Shown: positions 33,844 through 41,298 of the stretch, piece by piece
Layout of the letters: each line of letters opens with the position of its first letter
How positions within the stretch are numbered: position 1 is the stretch's first letter
Notes under the pieces: generated by a model
What the model was told of the DNA's origin: nothing
Database searches by the model: none
The model's input: the letters and a program-made list of their open reading frames with translations, nothing else
Translations under genes and position numbers: made by a program
Assembly: GCA_034432795.1 (NCBI GenBank)
Contig: DAOUBF010000088.1
Location: 1-64,000 of the forward strand
Direction: 5' to 3'
DNA: 64,000 nucleotides
Source: DAOUBF01 sp034432795
GTDB taxonomy: Bacteria; Chloroflexota; Anaerolineae; DSLN01

Positions 33844-34408
33844 AGGGCCTCCTTAGTGATAGACGAATTCTACTGGATTCCCACGAAATTCTCAAACGCC
33901 TGTGTTGGCTGGTTCCCCCACCCCAACCCTCCCCCGCAAGGGGGAGGGGGTTGCGCCTGTTCCCTCCCCAATTATATAGTCTGGCTATACGGGAATAACC
34001 ACACCGTAAACGGTGTGGCATGAGCGTGCCCCTAAGCTACACCGTTTGCGGCGTAGTCCCTGAAATCCCCCACGTTGCGGTGAATAAATCAATGTTCATC
34101 AATCGCGCCCCTCCCCGTTGGATGACGGCTGCCCCCAAATGGAAATGCACTCCCTGTCCATTAAACACGCGTCACATTTCGCTGGCGCGTGCGTCTCTAT
34201 AGATAGCGCACTCTTCAGCCGACACGAACGGTGAGAGTGCCGCATGAGCCGCTGCCCGCGCCGGTGGGGGGCATCAGGGTGGCGGCTCGCGCTTAGATCG
34301 GCTCGTCCCGCTGACATTCTCCCCTGGTAGGGGGCGGGTCGAGGCCCCCGACAGCCGTTCATCCTCAGCCTGAAGGCCACATGGGTGAAAAAATACGTAA
34401 AATAGATG
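33844..34408. other. Long intergenic region with hairpins
   Basis: About 560 bases without a credible gene. It holds a family A repeat (33915-33951), the hairpin CCACACCG-TAAA-CGGTGTGG (33999-34018) and a related imperfect one, CTACACCG-TTTG-CGGCGTAG (34037-34056). A small RNA is conceivable but not supported further. Confidence 0.5.
33915..33951. repeat. Family A palindromic repeat (intergenic)
   Basis: CCCCCACCCCAACCCTCCCC and CAAGGGGGAGGGGG arms, near-identical to the copies at 16769 and 38915. Confidence 0.75.
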
Positions 34409-34437
34409 ATGACAAGCCCCGATTTTTGTGGTATAGT
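34409..34437 (+). promoter_or_regulatory. Promoter of the large surface-protein gene
   Basis: ATGACA (34409-34414), 17-base spacer, TATAGT (34432-34437). It implies a leader of about 205 bases before the ATG at 34652. The leader contains nested dyads such as CCTGAT (34505-34510) with ATCAGG (34551-34556), and CTCAA/TTGAG near 34453-34475. Confidence 0.55.
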
Positions 34438-34651
34438 GTGATGTAAAGTATCTCAACCCGACTCCGGTCTTGAGCTAGGTAGCACATCATAGATCAAGGG
34501 GTGCCCTGATGCATCCCATCCAATTCAGCCCGGCCCGGTAAGAGGCCCCTATCAGGCGTCCTTTGTGCGTTGGCCGGACGAGCAATCCAGGTGGTGATCG
34601 CGCCCTGTCTGCGCGAAGTTTAAGCAACGTATGCTGGAAAGGAGGACTTAT

Positions 34652-37600
34652 ATGCAACCCTCTAAGCTCCTGCTACCTGGCCTGGCCCTCGTGCTCATCG
34701 CCATAGGCTTCTCCGCCTGGGCGGCGCCGGCCCCCCTCACGCCCCCGCTTGTGCCCATCGCAGATGCCTATGTTCGCCAGGACCAGCCCGACACCCCCTA
34801 TGGGACAATGGACCCGGAGAACCTGGAGACGCAAGGTCAGCGTCGCGTTGGCTTCCCCTGTGAAACCAACAGGCAGGCGCTGCTCAAGTTTGATGTGTCG
34901 GGGCTGGCCAGCGATGTCGTCAGTGCCAGTGTAACGCTGCAACAAACCAGTTTTATCGCTCCCCCCAGCGGCGTTATCGTCGGCCTGTGGGGGCTGTCCG
35001 GGTCAGACGCCGACACCTGGGACGAGGCCACCGTGACCTGGAATACCCGGCCCATCAGCAGCGGTGCGCCGCTGTCCACCCAGGCCCTGCCTCTCCCCGC
35101 CCAGAACGAGCCTCTCATCTTTGGAAGCACCTCAGCGCTGGTAGACTTTATTAATAGCCAGCGGCCAGCGAACGGGGGCGACGGCATTGCCAGCTTCATC
35201 ACGGGTATCGCCGACTGTCCGCAACAACCCTGGACGTTCCGCACTCAGAACCCCTCCAAGGAGAATGGGGCTAATCTGCCGCCGCTGCTTAACGTGGACC
35301 TGTCCCCGCTGCAGACGGAGACGCCCACCGAGACGCCCACAGACACACCTGTGCCGCCGACCGAGACGCCCGCGCCGCCCACGGCCACGCCCACCGGCAC
35401 GGCAACGCCCACAGCCACCCCTCTACCGTCGCGTTGCGCCTCCATCCCCCCCGACCCTTATGGGTACGTCTGTGATGACACCCAGGCGCGCACCTGGATC
35501 AGTGGAACAACCCAGATCACGGGCCTGGCCTGCGATGACTGTGTGGTCTCAGGCATCCCCCTCGGCTTCACCTTCAACTTCTACGGCCAGCCCTACACCA
35601 CGGTGAACGTCTCCTCCAACGGCAACCTGCAGTTCACTACCACAAATACGTCGCTCAGCAACACTGCCCTGCCCAACTTCGCGATGGGTGAGATGATCGC
35701 GCCCTTCTGGGATGATCTGGACCTCCGCTCAATCGGTGGCGTTTACTACACGACGACGGGCACGGCGCCCAACCGTGTCTTTGTGCTGGAATACCGGGGC
35801 GTGCTGCACTATGGCACCACCGACCCGCTGACCTTTGAGGTGCAGTTGGAGGAGGCCAGCGGGGACATCTGGGTGGTGTACCAGACGATGGGCGGCATCT
35901 ATGGCAACGGCAACTCGGCCACGCTGGGCATCCAGAGCGCAGCTTACCCCGCCGCCTTGCAGTACAGCTATAACCAGGCCGTGATCTACAATGGCCTGGC
36001 GATTCGCTACTACTATAGTGGGGCGCCTGGCCCGACCTGGACGCCGACGGCGACGCGCACGCCCACCGCGACGCGCACACCGACACGCACGCCCACGGCC
36101 ACCTTCACGCCTACGACCGGCCCCTCGCCTACCCCCACCAACACGCCGACACCGACCAACACGCCCACGCCGGTGCCGCCGCGTTGCGCCTCGCTCACGC
36201 CTGACCCCTTTGGCTACGCCTGCGATGACACCCAGACCCGCGCCTTCATCGCCGGGACGATCACCAGCACGCTGGCCGGCGATGACTTCGTGGCCACCAA
36301 TATCCCGCTGGGGTTTGACTTCAGCTTCTACGGCCAGGTGTTCACGCAGACGAACGTGAGCACGAATGGCAACCTACAGTTCACCACAGCCAACTCGGCC
36401 TTCAGCAATACAACCCTGCCCAACGCTTCAATGGGCTTCATGATCGCGCCGTACTGGGATGACCTGTACTGTGACGCGCCCTGCGTGGGCATGTACACCA
36501 CCGTAGGCAGCGCCCCCAACCGCACCTTCGTGTTTGAGTTCCGTAATATCCGCCGCCTGGGCGGGACCCTCCGCTCCACGTTTGAGGTGCAGCTTGAGGA
36601 AGCTACGGGTGACATCTGGGTGGTGTATCCGAGCATGACATCGGACTTCAACGGCAGTTCGGCCACGCTGGGCATCCAGAACGGGACGATCGCCTTCCAG
36701 TACAGCTATAACCAGGCGGTCGTGTACAGCGGCCTGGCGATCCGCTACTATCGCGTGCAGCCCACCGCGACGCCGACGGCGACGCCCACCGAGACGCCCA
36801 TCCCCACCGAGACGCCCACGGCGACGCCTACAGAGACACCTGTGCCACCCACGGAGACGCCGACGGCAACACCGACGAACACGCCGACGCCCGTGCCGCC
36901 GCCCACGGTGACGCCCACGCCACCTGCGGGCCGCTGCGCTGGCATCCCGCCCAGCCCCTTCGGCTATCGCTGCGATGATACCGTCTCCCGCACCTGGATC
37001 ACTGCTACGCTCAACACCGGCATCACCGGTGATGATGAGGTTGTCACCATACCCATTGGCTTCAGCTTCACTATCTATGGCCAGAGCTTCACCGAGGTGA
37101 ACGTCTCCTCTAACGGCAACCTGCAGTTCACTACCATGGATGACTTTTGGGTGAACGCCTGCCCTCTGCCCGATCCCTTCATGGGCATCATGATCGTGCC
37201 CTTCTGGGATGACCTCAGCCCGGATCAGGGCGGCGGAGTGTACTACGAGACCACAGGCACGGCCCCCAACCGTATCCTCACGGTGGAGTGGCGGGATGTG
37301 CCCCACTATGGCGGCACGACCAACGGGGTGACCTTTGAGGTGCAGTTGGAGGAGGCCAGCGGGCGGATCACCTTCCTGTATCAAGATACCGACTTCGGCG
37401 ATCCGAGGTGGAACGACGGGGCCTCGGCCACGGTAGGGCTGCAACGGGACACGCCGGAGGATGTGCTCCAGTATAGCTGCGATGAGGCGGTAATCACGCC
37501 TGGGCGCACGGTGGTGATCTACCCGCCCAGCCCGACCTCGGTGGAGGTGGGGGCGTTGCAGGGCGAGGCGGCGCCTGTGCGGCGCTGGTCGCAGCTTGCC

Positions 37601-37681
37601 TTCTGGCTCATCCCGGCAGCGTTGGTGGTGCTGCTGAGTTGGGCGCTGCTGCGCCGACGGGTGCGGGCGCGCCTCCCGTAA
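34652..37681 (+). CDS. Large surface-anchored protein with DNRLRE-like domain and three repeats
   Basis: About 1009 residues: a signal peptide, a ~190-residue DNRLRE-like beta domain (YVRQDQPDTPYGT, LLKFDVSGL), then three ~190-residue repeats that each begin CAS/GIPPxPxGY.CDDT and contain VSSNGNLQFTT and FWDDL. Thr/Pro linkers separate them. The chain ends with a membrane helix (LAFWLIPAALVVLLSWALL) and RRRVRAR stop-transfer. AAAGGAGG precedes ATG 34652. The repeats resemble extracellular nidogen-like modules. Probably adhesion or cell-surface layer; no enzyme motif seen. Confidence 0.8.
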   Translation: MQPSKLLLPGLALVLIAIGFSAWAAPAPLTPPLVPIADAYVRQDQPDTPYGTMDPENLETQGQRRVGFPCETNRQALLKFDVSGLASDVVSASVTLQQTSFIAPPSGVIVGLWGLSGSDADTWDEATVTWNTRPISSGAPLSTQALPLPAQNEPLIFGSTSALVDFINSQRPANGGDGIASFITGIADCPQQPWTFRTQNPSKENGANLPPLLNVDLSPLQTETPTETPTDTPVPPTETPAPPTATPTGTATPTATPLPSRCASIPPDPYGYVCDDTQARTWISGTTQITGLACDDCVVSGIPLGFTFNFYGQPYTTVNVSSNGNLQFTTTNTSLSNTALPNFAMGEMIAPFWDDLDLRSIGGVYYTTTGTAPNRVFVLEYRGVLHYGTTDPLTFEVQLEEASGDIWVVYQTMGGIYGNGNSATLGIQSAAYPAALQYSYNQAVIYNGLAIRYYYSGAPGPTWTPTATRTPTATRTPTRTPTATFTPTTGPSPTPTNTPTPTNTPTPVPPRCASLTPDPFGYACDDTQTRAFIAGTITSTLAGDDFVATNIPLGFDFSFYGQVFTQTNVSTNGNLQFTTANSAFSNTTLPNASMGFMIAPYWDDLYCDAPCVGMYTTVGSAPNRTFVFEFRNIRRLGGTLRSTFEVQLEEATGDIWVVYPSMTSDFNGSSATLGIQNGTIAFQYSYNQAVVYSGLAIRYYRVQPTATPTATPTETPIPTETPTATPTETPVPPTETPTATPTNTPTPVPPPTVTPTPPAGRCAGIPPSPFGYRCDDTVSRTWITATLNTGITGDDEVVTIPIGFSFTIYGQSFTEVNVSSNGNLQFTTMDDFWVNACPLPDPFMGIMIVPFWDDLSPDQGGGVYYETTGTAPNRILTVEWRDVPHYGGTTNGVTFEVQLEEASGRITFLYQDTDFGDPRWNDGASATVGLQRDTPEDVLQYSCDEAVITPGRTVVIYPPSPTSVEVGALQGEAAPVRRWSQLAFWLIPAALVVLLSWALLRRRVRARLP

Positions 37682-37750
37682 CGGCTGGCTTTCAGTGATC
37701 CGCTTTCGGCCTCTCACTCATCTCTAAAGAGCCTCAGGCCGAAGGCTTTC

Positions 37751-37798
37751 CAGGGGCGCGATAGAAGTGGGGCTATCGCGCCCCTGTTTATTTTTGAG
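37751..37798 (+). terminator. Strong Rho-independent terminator
   Basis: CAGGGGCGCGATAG (37751-37764) pairs over 14 bp with CTATCGCGCCCCTG (37773-37786), followed by TTTATTTTT. It ends the surface-protein transcript. Confidence 0.85.
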
Positions 37799-37877
37799 GT
37801 GGGCCATCTTTTCGGCTGGAGAAAGCGCGCAGCGCTCCAGCCAGGAGGGCGATGAAGGCGAGCGACGACGAACGCAA

Positions 37878-37951
37878 TGGGCGGGACAGGACTCGAACCT
37901 GCGACCGTCCGGATGTAAGCCGGATGCTCTCTCCGACTGAGCTACCCGCCC
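37878..37951 (-). tRNA. tRNA-Val (anticodon UAC)
   Basis: The minus strand folds as a full cloverleaf: GGGCGGG/CCCGCCC acceptor, GCTC/GAGC D stem, TCCGG/CCGGA anticodon stem with loop CTTACAT (anticodon TAC), GCAGG/CCTGT T stem and TTCGAGT loop. The discriminator is A and no CCA is encoded. It is separated from a phage-like ATPase gene on the other strand by a promoter. Confidence 0.92.
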
Positions 37952-37993
37952 GTGCCCCCATTATACGGCCAAGCCCAACCCGCGTCAACCCTC

Positions 37994-38021
37994 TTGACAA
38001 ATAGAACAAATGTGCTATACT
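37994..38021 (+). promoter_or_regulatory. Near-consensus sigma70-type promoter
   Basis: TTGACA (37994-37999), 16-base spacer, TATACT (38016-38021), upstream of the phage-like ATPase gene at 38074. Among the strongest promoters in the window. Confidence 0.7.
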
Positions 38022-38073
38022 GGAGTGTGATGATGGGATGTATGCTCTGTTCATAGAAACAAGGAGGCCAACC

Positions 38074-38901
38074 ATGCCAGCACAGTTGAACGGTAAGCCC
38101 ACACCCCCCGCGCCAGGGAACGGCCAGGTCAGGCGGACTGAACTTCCGCCTGAACGGTCACCTGGGGGCAACGGCCATAAGCCGGGCCAGGCCCCCATTG
38201 ATGTCATCCTCGTCTGGGGACGGCCAGGGAGCGGTAAGACCCTCTTCGGGCTGAACTCGCCCTATAAGCCCATCCTGGTCCTGGATACCGAACGCTCGGC
38301 CAAGCTGTATCAGGCGCACTTCTCGTTTGAATGGAAGGATTGCGTCACCTACGGTGGGCCGGAGGGGCTGGTCAGCGCACTCCAGGCGCTCCGGCCAGGC
38401 CAGTATGGGACGTTGATCATAGATACCGCCACGCAGTGGTGCGAGTGGGTGGCGCGGGCGGTGTTCGCCCGCGAGGCTCATCGCGCCGAGAAGCAGTCGC
38501 AGCTCGTCTGGGGCCTGGTCAAGAGCGAGATCCGCCAGACCATCCAGGAGTTGCTGAACAAGGTGCAGGTGATCGTCTTCACCGCGCACGACCGCACCCG
38601 CTACGGCGCGCTTCCCGGCGAACGCGAGCCGAAGGTCCTGGACCCCATCATGGAGTACGCCACCGTCGCCATCCAACTGGTGCGCGACCCCAACCAGCGC
38701 ATTCCGCGTGGGGTGGTGACCAAGAGCCGCATCCTGGCACTGCCGCCACAACTCCCCAAGGCCACCTGGGAGGTCCTGTTGCATTACGTCACCCATCCGG
38801 CGGATTGGGCCAACCTGAAAGCCGAGGAGCGTGTGCCGGAGGAGGTGCTCTATCCGGCGCTGGCGCAGCGTGTGGAGATGCTGATTGACGCGGCGGAGTA
38901 G
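38074..38901 (+). CDS. Phage-type P-loop ATPase (AAA_24/Sak4-like)
   Basis: About 275 residues: Walker A GRPGSGKT, Walker B-like GTLIIDTA, then VIVFTAHDRTRYG and an Arg-rich block before a C-terminal tail. The arrangement fits the small RecA-like ATPases of phages (AAA_24, Sak4 group) that work with single-strand annealing or replication proteins. AAGGAGG precedes ATG 38074. It stands alone beside a tRNA gene with its own strong promoter; no other phage genes are near, so it is either a domesticated gene or a relic of an integrated element. Confidence 0.65.
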   Translation: MPAQLNGKPTPPAPGNGQVRRTELPPERSPGGNGHKPGQAPIDVILVWGRPGSGKTLFGLNSPYKPILVLDTERSAKLYQAHFSFEWKDCVTYGGPEGLVSALQALRPGQYGTLIIDTATQWCEWVARAVFAREAHRAEKQSQLVWGLVKSEIRQTIQELLNKVQVIVFTAHDRTRYGALPGEREPKVLDPIMEYATVAIQLVRDPNQRIPRGVVTKSRILALPPQLPKATWEVLLHYVTHPADWANLKAEERVPEEVLYPALAQRVEMLIDAAE

Positions 38902-38914
38902 GGGCGCATGGCCA

Positions 38915-38993
38915 TGCCCCCCACCCCAGCCCTCCCCCACGAGGGGGGAGGGGGGGATAAGAGCTTTCCCTCCCCCCTGAATGGGGAAGGAGG
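38915..38993. repeat. Family A palindromic repeat (double copy)
   Basis: CCCCCCACCCCAGCCCTCCC ... GAGGGGGGAGGGGGGGATAA followed by a second inverted unit (CTTTCCCTCCCCCCTGAATG, GGGGAAGGAGG). Intergenic. Confidence 0.75.
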
Positions 38994-39131
38994 AGCTTGC
39001 GCCCGGCCCGCTCTTATGCTAGTATTGAAACGTGCGATCTGCCAGTATGTGACAGCGCGCACATTGTGGCACCCGGCCTGAGGGCTGGGTGGGGATTGAA
39101 ATGACAGCCGCCGCCGGTGGGGGCTGATGGC

Positions 39132-40034
39132 ATGGCCGCACCGATCTCACCTGACCGCCCCATTTGCGATTACGAAGGCTCGCGCTACCGCACTGAGTTC
39201 TGGGAGGGACAGGGGCGGGAGTACGAGGACCGCGCCGAACGCATCGCGCTGCGCCGCCTGTTGCCGCCCACCGGCGACCGCCTGATTGAGATCGGCGCCG
39301 GCTTTGGCCGCCTGGCCGACCTGTATGCAGGCTACCGCCAGGTGGTCCTGCTGGACTACTCGCGCACACTCCTGGCCGAGGCCCGCCAGCGCCTGGGCGC
39401 GGACTCGCGCTACCTCTATGTCGCCGCCGATGTCTATGGCCTGCCCTTCGTGCCGGGGGCGTTTGACGCCGCCACTATGGTCCGCGTCATCCATCATATC
39501 GCCGATGTGCCCGCCGCGCTGGCCCAAATCCGCGCCATCCTCAAACCGGGCGCAGTCTTCATTCTGGAATACGCCAACAAGCGCCGCTGGACGGCCATCG
39601 CCCGCTATCTCCTGGGGCGCCAGGCGTGGAACCCCTTTGACCCTCAGCCGGTGGAGTTCGTTAAGCTCAATTTTAACTTCCATCCGCGCTGGATGCGGGC
39701 GCGGCTGGAGGAGGCCGGTTTTCGGCCCGAACGCTGGCTGAGTGTCTCCCACTTCCGCGCCGCTTTCCTCAAGCGCCTCATCCCGGCGGGCCTCCTGGCT
39801 GCGGCGGATGGGGTGTTGCAACCGACCGGCGCGCTGGGGCAGCTTAGCCCCAGTACCTTCGTGCGCCTGCGCACACCGCCGGGCGGGCCGGTCGCGCCCG
39901 AAGGCGCCCTGTTCCGCTGCCCCCTCTGCGGCAGCAGCGCACTCGCTGCCGAGGGCCAGGCGCTGGCCTGTCCGCAGGGGCATCGTTGGGCCATCCGCGA
40001 GGGCATCTATGATTTCAAGGAGCCGGTGGGATAA
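39132..40034 (+). CDS. SAM-dependent methyltransferase with C-terminal zinc ribbon
   Basis: About 300 residues. Class I methyltransferase motif I is LIEIGAGFGRLADLY, followed by LLDYS, a DAATMVRVIHHI block and ALAQIRAILKPGAVF. The last ~40 residues carry CPLCGSS...CPQGH, a Trm112/ribbon-like zinc site. The acceptor is unknown; the domain pair suggests a nucleic-acid or small-molecule methyltransferase. ATG 39132 was chosen over 39117; neither has a strong ribosome site. It lies upstream of dnaN without obvious functional relation. Confidence 0.8.
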   Translation: MAAPISPDRPICDYEGSRYRTEFWEGQGREYEDRAERIALRRLLPPTGDRLIEIGAGFGRLADLYAGYRQVVLLDYSRTLLAEARQRLGADSRYLYVAADVYGLPFVPGAFDAATMVRVIHHIADVPAALAQIRAILKPGAVFILEYANKRRWTAIARYLLGRQAWNPFDPQPVEFVKLNFNFHPRWMRARLEEAGFRPERWLSVSHFRAAFLKRLIPAGLLAAADGVLQPTGALGQLSPSTFVRLRTPPGGPVAPEGALFRCPLCGSSALAAEGQALACPQGHRWAIREGIYDFKEPVG

Positions 40035-40152
40035 TTTCAGACGATCCCCGCTGTCCCCAGTAGCCCCGACGCCGGATCTGGTGTATACTTGTGAAGGTAC
40101 TCAACGGATTATCTAATAACGTCACCTTTATCAACCACCGGGGGACCAAGCT

Positions 40153-41298
40153 ATGAAAGTATCCTGTCTGCAAGAGAATCTCGCCAAGGGGCTGAGCATT
40201 GTGGGGCGCGCCGTCTCCGCACGCACCACCTTGCCGGTCCTCAACAATGTCCTCATTGCGACCGATAAGAACCGCCTTAAGCTGGCCGCGACCAACCTGG
40301 AGTTGGGGATCACCTGCTGGATCGGCGCCAAGATCGAGGAGGAGGGCGCGACGACGGTGCCCGCTCGTACCCTCACCGATCTGGTCAATAGCCTGCCGCC
40401 GGAGCGCATTGAGATGGCGCTGAATGTGCGCAACCAGATGCTGGAGTTGCGCTGCGCCCGCACCGAGGCGCGCATCAAGGGGATTGACGCGCAGGAATTC
40501 CCGCTGATGCCCTCCGCCGAGGAGGAATTGCCCGGTGCTGTGACCGCGCTGATCCGCGCCGAGGACCTGCGCGAGATGATCAACCAAGTCGTGTTCGCCG
40601 CCGCGACCGACGAGAGCCGCCCGATCCTCACCGGTGTCCATGTGGACATCCAGGGCGAGCGCATCACCATGGCCGCCGCGGATGGCTTCCGCCTCTCGGT
40701 GCGTCACGCCAGCCTGGTGGAGCCACCCCAAAACCCTATCGCCTTTGTTGTCCCGGCGCGGGCGCTGAATGAACTGGCCCGTATCAGCGCGGATGAGCAG
40801 AACCCGGTGGCCATCCACATTGTGCCGGGGCGCGGCCAGGTGCTCTTCCATATGACCAATGTGGAGCTGGTCTCGCAACTCATTGAGGGCAACTTCCCGG
40901 ATTACAACCGCATCATCCCCAAGGCCTACAGCACACGGCTGATCACCGACACGGCGCAGTTCCGCAAGGCGTGCAAGACCGCCGACATCTTCGCCCGCGA
41001 GAGTGCCCACACCGCCCGTCTGTCCATCGCCCCCGGCGATGAGGTCTCGCCCGGACGTCTGACCGTCACGGCGACCTCGGCAGAGACCGGTGACAACGTG
41101 GGCGAACTGGATGCCATTGTGGAGGGGGCGGGTATGGACATCGCCTTCAATGTCCGCTATCTGATTGACGTGCTGGACCGCGTGGATACGAATCAGGTGG
41201 CGCTGGAGCTCACCACGCCCTCCAGCCCCGGCGTGATCCGCGCTGTGGGCAACGAGAACTTCCTGCATGTGATCATGCCCATGCATCTGTCACGCTAA
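40153..41298 (+). CDS. dnaN: DNA polymerase III beta subunit (sliding clamp)
   Basis: 381 residues starting MKVSCLQENLAKGLSIVGRAVSARTTLPVLNN, the typical first clamp domain, and ending HVIMPMHLSR, the conserved C-terminal MPM.L tail. Three repeated clamp domains are visible (domain 2 begins near VTALIRAEDLREMINQ, domain 3 near RLITDTAQFRKA). It encircles DNA and tethers polymerase. dnaA is not adjacent here, and I saw no DnaA-box cluster, so this is not evidence for an origin. The stop overlaps the next start (TAATG). Confidence 0.95.
   Translation: MKVSCLQENLAKGLSIVGRAVSARTTLPVLNNVLIATDKNRLKLAATNLELGITCWIGAKIEEEGATTVPARTLTDLVNSLPPERIEMALNVRNQMLELRCARTEARIKGIDAQEFPLMPSAEEELPGAVTALIRAEDLREMINQVVFAAATDESRPILTGVHVDIQGERITMAAADGFRLSVRHASLVEPPQNPIAFVVPARALNELARISADEQNPVAIHIVPGRGQVLFHMTNVELVSQLIEGNFPDYNRIIPKAYSTRLITDTAQFRKACKTADIFARESAHTARLSIAPGDEVSPGRLTVTATSAETGDNVGELDAIVEGAGMDIAFNVRYLIDVLDRVDTNQVALELTTPSSPGVIRAVGNENFLHVIMPMHLSR

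Noticed and set aside
34440..34600. Possible c-di-GMP-I riboswitch suggested by ACTCCGGT...GGTAGC
   Set aside because: The other conserved core parts (GCAAAGCC and the P1 pairing) were not found; resemblance is probably chance.
10901..38993. Recurring GGGGGAGGGG elements considered as a CRISPR array
   Set aside because: Copies are kilobases apart, palindromic, and without regular spacers or cas genes.
40040..40153. Replication origin near dnaN
   Set aside because: No dnaA gene and no DnaA-box cluster nearby; dnaN alone is not evidence.
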